Positions 1 through 10,972 of a DNA stretch of 64,000 nt are shown one piece after another (within the stretch, counting starts at the first letter, position 1; each line of letters opens with the position of its first letter). Origin of the DNA: Pelodera strongyloides (Eukaryota > Nematoda > Chromadorea > Rhabditida > Rhabditidae). Below the pieces are notes generated by a model. That model worked only from the letters and a program-made list of their open reading frames with translations. It ran no database searches and was not told where the DNA came from. The position numbers and the translations under genes were made by a program. The stretch covers positions 1 to 64,000 of the forward strand of contig JAANDG010000295.1 in the NCBI GenBank assembly GCA_036852015.1. The letters run 5' to 3'.

Positions 1-131
1 TTAACACTTTGAAACACTTGATTTTCGAATCATGTTTCTATTCGGTGATATAAGGGTGACCTTTCATACAATTTATATAACTTGTTTATTTCGGATTTTT
101 TTCCTTTGCAACAACGTGAAAACTTATTTTC

Positions 132-262
132 CTATGCAAAATGACGAAAATGACGAAAATGACGAAAATGACGAAACACTTGAAACACATTATTTCCAGT
201 GGCAAAATGACGAAAATGACGAAACACTTGAAACACATTATTTCCAGTGGCAATTTCTTGAA
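132..262. repeat. Short minisatellite downstream of the GDPD gene
   Basis: Tandem copies of a 9-base unit, AAAATGACG, grow into a longer 54-base repeat that also contains AAACACTTGAAACAC and ATTTCCAGTGGC; two copies of the longer unit are visible. The open frames across it on both strands follow from the repeat period and are not genes. Confidence 0.85.
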
Positions 263-332
263 AAGTGGTTTTTCCTTCGGGCGAAGAGTTAATGTATTTA
301 TTGTTTATTACATATTCCACATTCTTTTCCTT

Positions 333-3300
333 TTATCCTTTGACCGCAGTTCTAAGTGAAGTCTTGCTTGACGCGGTCGACTTGCTTGTCGAAAGTGCCG
401 AGCTCGTGCTCCTTGTGGATGGCATAAACGCTGTGCGAACCGTTTCGGGAGTGTCCGTAAGGAAGGGAATGCTAAATAATAAAATCATAATTACTTTCAT
501 AATAAAAATCGAAAATATCAGAAGTATGAGTATGACACACCGAGAATTATTGCTTTTTAGTATTAGTACGGAAAATTGAGTGTGTAAAACGATAAGGTGG
601 ATTTGTTGTTGCTATATTTTGTGTGAAATTACAGTGTACTGAGCTGAGAACATAAATAAACCTCAGACAATATTCTTATTAGGAGACAGGGTCTGATTCC
701 ATTGGGTTTTAGACGATACGTCTATACATATACTATAGAAAGTGAATTAAAATTATACTTTAAATTTCTCTTCATCCATTTCGCTACCACCGGATCGTTA
801 ACTGTCCAAGCCACGCAATTTACATCGTTACGGGCGCATTCGGCGACCAAATTCCTGAATATCTTAATTTGTAAGAATTAAATTTGCTCAAACGAAAAAT
901 GCTGGTTTTATTCCTTTTGCAACAATATTCCATATGCAGAATGTCAAATCTCATTGCTAATCATATCGGTCAGCTGTTTCCGTTTATATGTTCGTTTTTA
1001 ATTTTCATTCTCGGATGCACGCCTTTTGGTGTATAAATAAAAAATAAAAAATTGGAGTGATTTTCTAATGCAAGCAACAGTTGACCTATTCTAAAGTTCT
1101 CCGTATTCTTGTAGGTTTTAAACACCAAGCGGTTTAGGTGATTATACAAAGGCCAGCTTCGATTTCTAATGGATAATGATGTAAAGGGAAATACCGGCAG
1201 CTTTTTGAAACACATCAAGTACACGAGCATTCGTATGCAGCTTACAAATTACCATAAATTAGAATGAACAATCGAGCTAAATTCGAGCAAATTAGCATAA
1301 AGACGTAAGCATTCAGCCGTCGACGATGCGTTGCAAAAACCGGCCGGTATTTCGCTTTAATACTTTAAATACCAAGGCCAGCTTCGATTTCTAATCGATA
1401 ATCATTTAAACACCCACTGACTAATATCCCGGTGGTTGACCAAGAGCATCTCGACGCCGAGGAAAGCGGGAAGCACAAAGTGGGAGACGAATTGATTGTT
1501 CACCTCGTCCACCATCTCGAGGAGAGGATTCCAGTGACATGGAAGGCGCGGCACAAATTCATCCTGAAAGGGAGTTAGGGAGGGTGTTCCTATAAATTTG
1601 GGAAATAATACATTTAGGATGACTTGTTGCTCGATTTCGAGTGCTAGAATATAACTTTATTGAACCACAGACTTATTGGGGCAACTTATTGAACAGGTTT
1701 GATTATAAAAAGGCTGTCACAGCGTTTTTTGTAGACAAATTTGACACAGAAATATACTTATAGTGAAATATACCTCCGAACTTGAAGAATAGTAGAATCT
1801 CCGAGTGGTATACCCTGAATATATAATTAGTAATTAATTAATTACTGTAATGTGTCACGGTGAACAATTAGAAAGAATACTGTATGTGAATTAATGTTAC
1901 TACAGTATTTTGAGAATTAGGTAGAGGATATTACCTCGTTGTAAAACGATTTGCGTTCCGAACTCATCTAGTCAAAGAATGAAAGTAAAAATATAATATT
2001 TTGTCAACCTGTCAAAATCTTTGGGTTCTTCCTTTTAACAAAGAACGGAACAAGCGGATTGAAAGCACTGACAATGGCATGATCATAAATATCGTGTTGT
2101 TCAAATAAGGCAACGATTGTGCGGATCACCTCAAAAAAAATCAATCTTATTATATAAAAGAGCAACTGTAGTCTAATTTGCATACCGATGTGCGTTACGA
2201 AATGCAAATTTTCGTGTTCGGGTATAAAAAGAGTGTCGCAGCTCAATATCGAAGTATGCATATGCAATTGTTTCCTATTATGTGAATTTCTTATGATACA
2301 TTTGAAGCTTGATGCCCATGCTAAACCAATCATATTTCCATGTAAGTCGCCTCGGGCGGCGTAGCCGGCTGGTAAATCGATTATCATGATGTTTTGGTTT
2401 TGTTTAGCACTTTTCCTAATCATAACTCTGACAACTACAGATACACATAGTAGTAATGTAAGTGTAGTGCGTGTCAACAAAAAGAAAATGTGAAATATTG
2501 ATAGAAAGCAAATGAAATACACAAGAAATTAACCTGCGCGTGGAAATGTTTCACGTCGAAGAGCATTTTGACATGATTTTCTTTGCACCAAGTAATTGTC
2601 TCGGCGAGCGTCGGAACCGTTTCCTTTGTGGGTTGAGGTGTAGGCGAACTGAAGGAAAGTAATAAGAATGCAATCGTAGAGAAACGCGTCCAATGGCTAG
2701 CGCGTTCGTTTTTAACGCACTCGACGCGGGTTCGAGTCTGGCCCGTGACAACTTTGAAACCACCACCCGGCGAGGGAATCATGGGCGTATATGAAACTCG
2801 TCGCCTAATTCTCAGGATCTCCGCGGAACAAGTCATAAGCTTTGAAACATTGTACTAAACCACGCTTGAGTAAAGGAGCACGCGCTTGTAGCGTAAAATA
2901 TTTATTTATTTATTATTGATGTGCGTAAATCACTATGGCCAAGTTACGCCGCCAGTTGTCCCAGGGTATGGACTACATTCACTGAATCATGTGGGGTGAA
3001 ACCGCGGGGTTGTTTTCTGCGGGAGCCATGGAAGGGCGCTTCTTTCTTACGTTAAAGCGAAATGCCAGCCCCTTTGGAAAATTTGCATATGACAAGCAAA
3101 TCCTATGTATCCTATGCTAATTTTGCGCGATTGCCGTGGACGATCGCGCAAAATTACCATAGGATACATAGGATTTGCTTATCATATGCAAATTTTCCAA
3201 AGGGGCTGACATTTCGCTTTAAGTTGTAACTTTCATTACAGAATAAGTCGCAAGCAGAAAGCCAATAAACCAACGCACCCCTTTGTCTGGAATGTAAGTT

Positions 3301-4329
3301 TAAGTTTCTTAATGTCCTCAAATTTTGTGTCCTTCACCAATAGATTGTCCGTAGCCGTGCGACCAGTCGAGTCGTCGTGCATTATTATAAGCACATCGTC
3401 CTTTGTCTTTTCAATATCAAATTCTACCAATTGACATCCATCGTACTTGCTCTGAAAGGGTGTTTTAAATAATAATAAACTGTTAGTAAGAATGCATAAA
3501 CCCCCAGTCCCCCCTACCTAGTCCCGCCTGCGACAGTCCTAGCAACGTGAAAACTGGCGTGCAAGCGGCAACATTACGGCGTGCATGCGGCGTGGAAAAA
3601 AGTAATACGCCGTTGCGTTCTGGCGCGCAAGTTGCCGCTTGCACGGCGCAAAGAAGTAAGCTTGCCGATTGCACGCCGTGCTCTTCATTTCGCATCAGGC
3701 TCTTCGCGTGCAAGCGGCGTGCAAGTTTCGTCAGTGATTGCATTCTATTTCGTCTCCCATCTTTATAACATTTCGTATATTAGAAAATGGCGTGAATGTT
3801 CGCACTCAAATTGTCTAGGCACTAGGCACGGTAACAAAATAGTTTCGGAATGTGAACTCTTTAAACCATAATAATACCTGTACGAAGGCGGCAATACTAT
3901 TCTCTGGCTGTTTCCAGTTCGAGCCTCGGTGTCCGCCCATTTCAAATCCAGCAAAGAACTTTTTCTTCTGAAATTTTACCGAGATTTATTGAATTTAACT
4001 GCGGTTATGGTTTTTCATCTGCTAGAATTAGAGCTTAGAGATACCATTATGCAATTATGCCGTTCAATGTAGACATTCTTAGTAAGGTCGAAGAATAAAT
4101 TTTCATTTACTCTGTGGGTACTGTGCATCGTGTCATATTTTCATGCTTTATTCAAATTTTATAGCAATAAAAACGGAACCTGCTCGCTGGAACACTGCTG
4201 GTTCTTTAACATGTAAAAGATGATGGTCAATACCGATGGCAGTAACAGAATAATGGCGAATATTGCAGTAGATCGGGTGATTGCGATTAAAGTTAGAAAA
4301 GCACAAAAAGCAGCCCATCGGGGAGACAT
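333..4329 (-). CDS. Glycerophosphodiester phosphodiesterase, membrane-anchored (GDE1-like)
   Basis: Predicted to hydrolyse glycerophosphodiesters (for example glycerophosphoinositol) to glycerol-3-phosphate and an alcohol. Nine exons join in phase to 356 codons: 4180-4329, 3878-3967, 3279-3451, 2534-2648, 2009-2129, 1774-1814, 1418-1563, 759-854, 333-471. Exon 1 encodes a hydrophobic stretch (residues about 5-43), as in the GDE1 family. The catalytic signature is complete: HRG at 63-65 followed by PENS, then VEFDI (E90, D92) and MHDD (H105). Later blocks fit too: FDVKHFH, VSAFNP, NHRDI, VAWTVND and FLTDTPE near the C-terminus, which is Ser/Thr-rich. An in-frame ATG at 4371 would add 14 residues. 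A Helitron, a SINE-like element and two MITEs lie in its introns. Family assignment is firm; the exact enzyme substrate is inferred. The acceptor of exon 5 (GAG) and donor of exon 7 are weak. Confidence 0.88.
1187..1363. mobile_element. MITE family A, copy 1 (degenerate left arm)
   Basis: Palindromic element with inner TTTTTGAAACACATC and an outer right terminus CGGCCGGTATTTCGCTTTAA matching the other copies. Its left end has decayed. It lies in the intron between GDPD exons 759-854 and 1418-1563 and is flanked by a 37-base near-duplicate. Confidence 0.8.
2145..2372 (+). mobile_element. Short non-autonomous Helitron, copy 1
   Basis: Begins TCTTATTATATAAA just after an A and ends ...GTAGCCGGCTGG just before a T, with a short GC-rich hairpin (CGCCTCGGGCG) near the 3' end. 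A 5' TC, a 3' hairpin followed by CTRR, and insertion between A and T are the Helitron hallmarks. The 228-bp interior has no coding capacity. It sits in a GDPD intron with only 15 bases between it and the exon at 2009-2129. Confidence 0.75.
2681..2915 (+). mobile_element. tRNA-derived SINE-like element
   Basis: A pol III-type head carries an A-box-like TGGCTAGCGCG (2694-2704) and a B-box GGGTTCGAGTC (2728-2738). A body follows that ends GCGTAAAA, then a (TATT)n tail. The body recurs at 23.66-23.76, 27.21-27.35 and 45.14-45.25 kb. Located in a GDPD intron. Confidence 0.6.
3050..3222. mobile_element. MITE family B, copy 1 (near-perfect palindrome)
   Basis: The arms match along nearly their whole length: AAATGCCAGCCCCTTTGG at one end and its complement at the other, meeting at a short GC centre (GATTGCCGTGGACGATC). 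Termini read TTAA-AGCGAAAT and CGCTTTAA. GDPD intron 3. Confidence 0.85.
3546..3745. other. GC-rich segment with repeated GCAAGCGGC motifs
   Basis: Inside the GDPD intron between exons 3279-3451 and 3878-3967. Much more GC-rich than its surroundings, with several direct and inverted copies of CGTGCAAGCGGC. Short open frames exist on both strands but none shows splice or protein-family support. A related GC-rich stretch occurs at 40.39-40.54 kb. Probably repeat DNA. Confidence 0.4.
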
Positions 4330-4972
4330 AGCTCCACGGCACACGTACGCAAAAGTTTTCAAAAGTAGCAATAAACAAAAATGAATGCTCCAAATTGGTG
4401 TAAAATTAGCAAAAGGACACTTGGGATTTCAATACGTTTCAAATATTTATACAATAAATATTATAAAACATTGGACTCACCTCACACGAGACGACACAAA
4501 GGGACGCGAACTTGAAGAGGAGTTCAGCTGCTCGCTAAATACGTATACAATACTACATTTCATGACGTAATACAGTATTAAACCGGTGCCCAACTCACGA
4601 CCACGTATCTACATCTACACGCATAACTTAGATATAGTTTGAAGTAAAGCCCTCGCCTGTACATCTGAACTCATATTCGTCACACTGATTCCCTAGGGGT
4701 AGGGTTCCTTGGGGGCCGAAAATAGCATTCTATTGTGATATACTGTGACATACTTGTGAGAACACGGGGAATTCCCATACGAATTTGAATGCCGATGGCC
4801 TCCGATCACATAATGAAAAAAAGAGAAAAAAATTCTAAAGAAACTAACCGTGCTAACCAAGAAGAAAGAAACAAATTCCCGAACGGCGGTCACGAATGCA
4901 TCGGCTTATTCTTCGGTTTGGGATTATTTGATCAAGCTGCACAGCAATCCAGGAAGTAACTAAATGAGTAAT
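4330..4972. other. Upstream flank of GDPD, no gene seen
   Basis: Holds the presumed promoter/5' UTR of the GDPD gene. At 4686-4800 a fragment (GGGGAATTCCCAT and flanks) resembles the MITE family seen at 39.4 and 62.8 kb. Nothing else recognised. Confidence 0.5.
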
Positions 4973-7685
4973 ACATTCATATTGGAGACGTCTACTTTCG
5001 AATGTCATCGGCGATAACCATCGGAGCGCCCCGAAGGACGTCCGAAGGTTACCTCCTGGACATTCATATTGGAGACGTTTCCTTTAGAATGTCATCGGCG
5101 ATAACCATCGGAGCGCCCCGAAGGACGTCCGAAGGTTACCTCCTGGACATTCATATTGGAGACGTTTCCTTTAGAATGTCATCCGCGATAACCATCGGAG
5201 CGCCCGACGGACGTCCAGGTTACCTGGTCAGTCATATTGGAGACGTTCTTAGAATGTGATCGGCGATAACCATCGGAGCGCCCCGGAGGACGTCCCGAAG
5301 GTTACCTCCTGGACATTCATATTGGAGACGTTTCCTTTAGAATGTCATCGGCGATAACCATCGGAGCGCCCCGAAGGACGTCCGAAGGTTACCTCCTGGA
5401 CATTCATATTGGAGACGTTTCCTTTAGAATGTCATCGGCGATAACCATCGGAGCGCCCCGAAGGACGTCCGAAGGTTACCTCCTGGACATTCATATTGGG
5501 GACGTTTCCTTTAGATAACCATCGGAGCGCCCCGAAGGACGTCCGAAGGTTACCTCTTGGACATTCATATTGGAGACGTTTCCTTTATAAACCATCGGAG
5601 CGCCCGAAGGAGTCCGAAGGTTACCCTTGGACATTCATCTGGAGCGTTTCATTTAGAATGTCATCGGCGATAACCGCGGAGTGCCCCGAGGGCGTCCGAA
5701 GTTACCTCCTGGACATTCGTATTGGAGGGACGTTCTTTAGATGTCATCGGCGATAACCAACGGAGCGCCCGAAGGACATCCCAAGGTACTTCCTGACACA
5801 CAACTCTGAGACGCAGCATATATTGAGACCCGTCTACTTTCAATGTCATCGGCGATAACCACGGAGCGCCCGAGGACGTCCGAAGGTTACCTCCTGGACA
5901 TTCCTATTGGAGACGTTCCTTTAGAATGTCATCGGAATAACCATCGGAGCGCCGAAGGCGTCCCAAGGTTACCTGACAACATATTGGACGTTCATTTTTT
6001 TCTCAGGAAACCGCGGCGCCAGAGGGCGTCCGAGGTTACCTCCTGACATTCATATTGGAGACGTTCCTTTAGAATGTCCTCGGCGATAACCTCGGAGCGC
6101 CCCAAGGACGTCCGAAGGTTACCTCCTGGAATTCATATGGGACGTTCCTTTAGAATGTCATCGGAAGCGCCCCGAAGGCGTCCGAAGGGACCTCCTGGAT
6201 TCATATTGGGGCGTTTCCTTTAGAATGTCATCGGCGATAACCACCCCGAAGGACGTCCGAAGGTTACCTCCTGGACATTCATATTGGAGACGTTTCCTTT
6301 AGAATGTCATCGGCGATAACCATCGGAGCGCCCCGAAGGACGTCCGAAGGTTACCTCCTGGACATTCATATTGGAGACGTTTCCTTTAGAATGTCATCGG
6401 CGATAACCATCGGAGCGCCCCGAAGGACGTCCGAAGGTTACCTCCTGGACATTCATATTGGAGACGTTTCCTTTAGAATGTCATCGGCGATAACCATCGG
6501 AGCGCCCCGAAGGACGTCCGAAGGTTACCTCCTGGACATTCATATTGGAGACGTTTCCTTTAGAATGTCATCGGCGATAACCACCGGAGCGCCCCGAAGG
6601 ACGTCCGAAGGTTACCTCCTGGACATTCATATTGGAGACGTCTACTTTAGAATGTCATCGGCGATAACCATCGGAGCGCCCCGAAGGACGTCCGAAGGTT
6701 ACCTCCTGGACATTCATATTGGAGACGTCTACTTTAGAATGTCATCGGCGATAACCATCGGAGAGCCCCGAAGGACGTCCGAAGGTTATCTCCTGGACAT
6801 TCATATTGGAGACGTCTACTTTAGAATGTCATCGGCGATAACCATCGGCGAGCCCCGAAGGACGTCCGAGGGTTACCTCCTAGACATTCATATTGGAGAC
6901 GTCTACTTTAGAATGTCATCGGCGATAACCATCGGGAGCCCCGAAGGACGTCGAAGGTTACCTCCTAGGACACTTCATATTGGCGGACGTTTCCTTTAGA
7001 ATGTCATCGGCGTAACCATCGGCGAGCCCGAAGGACGTCGAGGTTACCTCCTGACATTAATATTGGAGACGTCTACTTAGAATGTCATCGGCGATAACAT
7101 CGGGGCCCCGAAGGACGTCCGAAGGTTACGTTATCTCCTTTAGAATGTCATCGGCGATTCCGATATGGACATTCATATTGGAGTTACTTTAGAATGTCAT
7201 CGGCGATAACCATCGGAGAGCACGAAGGAGTCCGAACGTTATCTCCTGGACATTCATATTGGAGACGTCTACTTGAATGTCATCGGCGATAACATCGGCG
7301 CCCCGAAGACGTCCAAGGTTACCTCCTAGACATTCATATTTTGAGACACGACTGTCATCGGCGATAACCACGGAGCGTCCGAAGGACCTCGGAAGGTACC
7401 TCCTGGACATTATATTGGAGACGTCTACTTTAGAATGTCATCGGCGATAACCATCGGAGCGCCCCGAAGGACGTCCGAAGGTTATCTCCTGGACATTCAT
7501 ATTGGAGACGTCTACTTTAGAATGTCATCGGCGATAACCATCGGAGAGCCCCGAAGGACGTCCGAAGGTTATCTCCTGGACATTCATATTGGAGACGTCT
7601 ACTTTAGAATGTCATCGGCGATAACCATCGGCGAGCCCCGAAGGACGTCCGAGGGTTACCTCCTAGACAATCATATTCTGAGATG
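4973..7685. repeat. 87-bp satellite array, about 31 units
   Basis: The unit runs from ATGTCATCGGCGATAACC through GCCCCGAAGGACGTCCGAAG and TTACCTCCTGGACATTC to ATTGGAGACGTTTCCTTTAGA. Because 87 is divisible by three, one frame stays open for eight units (6304-6999), giving a 29-residue repeat starting MSSAITIGAPRRTSEG. Two flavours alternate (GTTTCCTTT and GTCTACTTT). The three-unit order at about 6655-6885 recurs at about 7435-7675. Units at 5200-6240 and 6950-7400 are shortened by many small deletions. The frame has no introns, promoter or family match and breaks repeatedly, so it is called satellite rather than gene. Confidence 0.93.
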
Positions 7686-8866
7686 CATCATATTGTGAAC
7701 TAAATAACTGGCCTGATAAAGAATGGCCTCTCCGTCCTTGGTGTCTGGATTAGCTATGTGTGGTCCTCGAGTATTTTCTCCGACAGATCCGAAGCTTCTT
7801 GCCGCGATTATCCTATTCTAAATGCACGAAACTGTAGCAGGTTACAGGTGTAGTAGAATCCACATGTGTAATTGGGTGAGCGAAAAACTCGTACACGTAC
7901 CGATCGGATTAATAGAAATTCTAGACTGTCCTGTGACTAAGAGACCATTCCCTCGCGAAAGAGATACCATGTGAGTGTCAAGGACTGTACGGCATTTGCA
8001 TACAGTATCGAAAGCATAGCTAAGGTACTAGCCAGAACGCGACCTTATATTCTTAAATATAAACTGTTTCTGTCACTTAAGCAGACAAATGGTAAACTAA
8101 TAAATTTTTCACCTGAAGCGGAGGACCGTGGGGACCATAAACTTTAAAAAATAAAAGAGGCAACACTCTGTCAATTATTAACTTACCGTAAACTGTCACG
8201 CTACGGTAAACTTACTGTATTCAGTGTAATATATTAACGGTTAACTATTAATTAACTACAAGACGAGGTGTCGAGGTGAACACTATCACACGATCTCGCA
8301 CACCGACGAACACTTGCAAGCAAAAAGCAAGAACTAACCAAAATTCCAGCGCCCACACATCAGAGTACTGTAGACATTCTATTGCGTCGCGATTTGAGTC
8401 GTGCGCCCTTGTCGGTCCACACACCATCAGAGTTCCTGGAGGAATATTGCCCGTGACAGTTTAAGACGACAGTACGACGAACTGAAACAAAAAGAGAGTA
8501 GTAGAAGAAATCACAACAGTCGATTGCCTCGAAGAAAAAATATATATTACAGTAACAGCGGAAAAACGCGAACCTTTAACATGGGTGTAAGTTGTAAGTG
8601 TTAATTTTACTCGCAAATATACATGATGAAAATGGGAGGGGCTCTCCATTGGTTTTGATGCACTAGAAAATGTTTCTCGAGATATAAAAGTTAATAAAGT
8701 TCTTACTTATGGTTAGCACCTTTTTTTATTTCAAAACAAAGTTTAGTAAATCTCGTCGTTTAAAAATTTAAGTATTTATTTAGAAACTCGCAACAAATTG
8801 TTCTGAAATCAATCAATTGCAAGAAAATAGAAGAGTGGCAGTACAATACATATATTAAGGGAGAGG
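7686..8866. other. Intergenic, with a possible coding island at 8275-8605
   Basis: Mostly featureless AT-rich DNA. Around 8340-8455 one forward frame reads STVDILLRRDLSRAPL and SVHTPSEFLEEYC before a stop; just beyond, another frame reads YDELKQKESSRRNHNSR up to a good donor (GTAAGT at about 8585). The two frames are separated by only about 13 bases, too short for an intron, so this could be a frameshifted gene fragment or chance. No start codon was found. Confidence 0.3.
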
Positions 8867-9288
8867 CCCACGAGAAAACAGTTTTCCTCAATTTACTTGC
8901 ACAGAATGCCCGGAATTTCGGAAGTATTGCTGTGAAAAACGCACTTCTTTACACCTAGAACTCGCAGAGGATATTCCACGGCAAAGTTCGGTCAGGTACC
9001 GTAGTCAGAAAGGTTAAAATACTTGTTACGCTTTACATCCGTCCATTACCATTCCTTCTCTACATACTAATTGTTAAACGAATGAAGAACATTCCTACTA
9101 TTATAACAAAACGTTTCCAATACACCAATACTGTAATGTAAATTGATTCTGACTACTGTACCTGGCCGAACAGTTTGCCGAGGAATAACTTTGTGAGTCT
9201 TAGTCATAAAGAAATGCGGTTTTTACAGTAACATTTCTGAAATAGTAACCTGAAGTAAAAAAAATTTTATCGTGGGCCTGTCCCTGTA
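8867..9288. mobile_element. MITE-like element with 16-bp terminal inverted repeats
   Basis: Starts AGGGAGAGGCCCACGA and ends TCGTGGGCCTGTCCCT, inverted copies with one mismatch, 420 bp apart, with non-coding AT-rich DNA between. A single similar end (CAGGCCCACGT) occurs at about 44.99 kb. Confidence 0.6.
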
Positions 9289-9668
9289 AGAGCTTGCAAA
9301 AGTGTACAGCAAGTATTGAAAACCCATCAAGAACTACTACAGGAAACCAAGAAAGCGGAACATTTGAACATTGCAACAAGGTATAATTACTGAATTGATC
9401 GATTTATAACGAGGGCAGAACCTCTGCTGGGTCAATTCTCCCGCGACACATCTGTATATAGCCGAAGGCAAACGCGCAGAGGAGGACTCGAAGGCCGATA
9501 GCCAGCTAGTGTATGTTAAATAAAAATTAGTTTTTAATAAAATTAATGCAAAATTACGCCAATCTGGAGTTGCGTTTGAGAGCACTTATTTAAATTATAC
9601 GGTGAGAAAATTCAATAATATATACGAGCCTATGAGTAAATAGAAGTTCTACAAATGTACAGCTGTCT
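9289..9668. other. Intergenic, nothing recognised
   Basis: A short GC-richer stretch (9430-9505) shares GGGTCAA-TCTCCCGCG with 10176-10200 but is otherwise featureless. Confidence 0.4.
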
Positions 9669-9842
9669 AAAGCGAAATACCAGGCCGCTCTTTGAAACAC
9701 ATCGAGTACACCAGAATTCGTATGCAGCTTATGCAAATGACCATAAATTAGAATAAAAAACCGAGCCAGATTCGAGCAAATTAGCATAGACACGTTAGAA
9801 TTCTGATGTCCACGATGCGTTTCAAAAACGTTTCGCTTTAAT
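9669..9842. mobile_element. MITE family A, copy 2
   Basis: AAAGCGAAATACCAGGCCG at the left and GATGCGTTTCAAAAACG then TTTCGCTTTAA at the right, with the family's central ATAAATTAGAATAAAAAA tract. Intergenic. Confidence 0.85.
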
Positions 9843-9974
9843 GTACACATGTAAAGGAAAAGGAGTAATGCAGTTCAAAAGACTCAAAGCACGATCAATA
9901 AATGCTTAGAAAACCCAAGCTAGAGAAGGTTGTTAGAAACGGGTTGTATCGCTATATGATTGAATGAATCCATT

Positions 9975-10137
9975 ATGGGGTTTCCAAGTATCCCAAAAAT
10001 TCGGTGTGATTCTGTCAATAATACTACCGTATTTATGCACGAAACTTGCATATATATGTATAATGAAAAAAATAAAAATAAAAATATATTCTCATGTAGT
10101 TCCAAAATACTGTAAATTTTCACCATACTTGGATACC
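9975..10137. mobile_element. MITE family D, copy 1
   Basis: Inverted ends GGGGTTTCCAAGTAT and CATACTTGGATACCC enclose a body that contains TCGGTGTGATTCTGTCAAT and GCACGAAACTTGCATATAT. The second copy is at 22.86-23.03 kb in the same orientation. Confidence 0.8.
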
Positions 10138-10950
10138 CTAATAATGTTCAGAGCCGTAGAACGGGGGGGGGCCTCAGATTGGGTCAAATCTCCCGCGCAT
10201 ATGTGTCCCAAGTCCCAACGGCGTATCCTAAGGCTACTCCTGACAGAGAAGGGGGTGGGTGTATGAATTAAGCGCGCCGTGGTAAGATTGCAGAGGTATG
10301 GGCATGCGTAGATTGTTCGCAGGTGAGATTCGTGAGATTGAGAAATACAGAATAGAGGTTAGAACATCATATGTGCACAACAAACAGCTCTAAAAAAAAT
10401 TGAGCAGAACTTGAAGCCGTATAATTCATCGAGATGACACTATGTGAAGACCTTTAATTAACTATTGCATAATTGTATAAGCAGAATCTTTGTCAAAGAG
10501 CTGGAAATAGTTTACTTGTATCGGTAATGATATTATTAGAAGCAGTTTTCTCACAGAACTAAAGCCCCTGAAAGGACATTTATTATGTCGTACGCAAAGT
10601 ACCGTAGTTGCTACTCCGCCTGCGACAAAACGTAGATCAAAGTTGCAAGATGCTCTTTTGTTGCCGTTTTCCTGCTGGTTTCAAGCAAATTTAATACTAA
10701 AATATGATCACGGAATTTTGAAAATTTTTCTTTTTCATCTTTTATTTTTTATTTTTTTTTATTTGAAACTTTTCTGCTGTTTTAAATTAAGTTCAAGTCT
10801 GTGTTTACTGCTACTTGCTTGCTTAACTTCTCCTCTCTTCGCTCATATCCTATTGGTGTAGTCTTTACCGTCCTTCGAAAATAATTAATGCCTAATTTTT
10901 CATTGAAACCATGTTTACTCCGAACGGTTATATTTCGTTTTTTCAAACAT
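10138..10950. other. Upstream region of dpy-30
   Basis: Intergenic DNA with a G8 run at about 10151 and a pyrimidine-rich stretch before the trans-splice acceptor (an outron if spliced-leader trans-splicing applies). No other gene seen. Confidence 0.4.
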
Positions 10951-10972
10951 ATAATTGTTACAGGAAGGAAAT
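10951..10972 (+). promoter_or_regulatory. Probable trans-splice acceptor of dpy-30
   Basis: ATAATTGTTACAG ends at 10963, nine bases before the start codon, with no upstream exon in view. This is the expected arrangement of a spliced-leader acceptor in nematodes. The spliced leader itself is not visible here. Confidence 0.55.

Noticed and set aside
6304..6999. 231-residue repeat protein
   Set aside because: It is the open frame of an 87-bp satellite; units outside this stretch are frameshifted and there is no gene structure around it.
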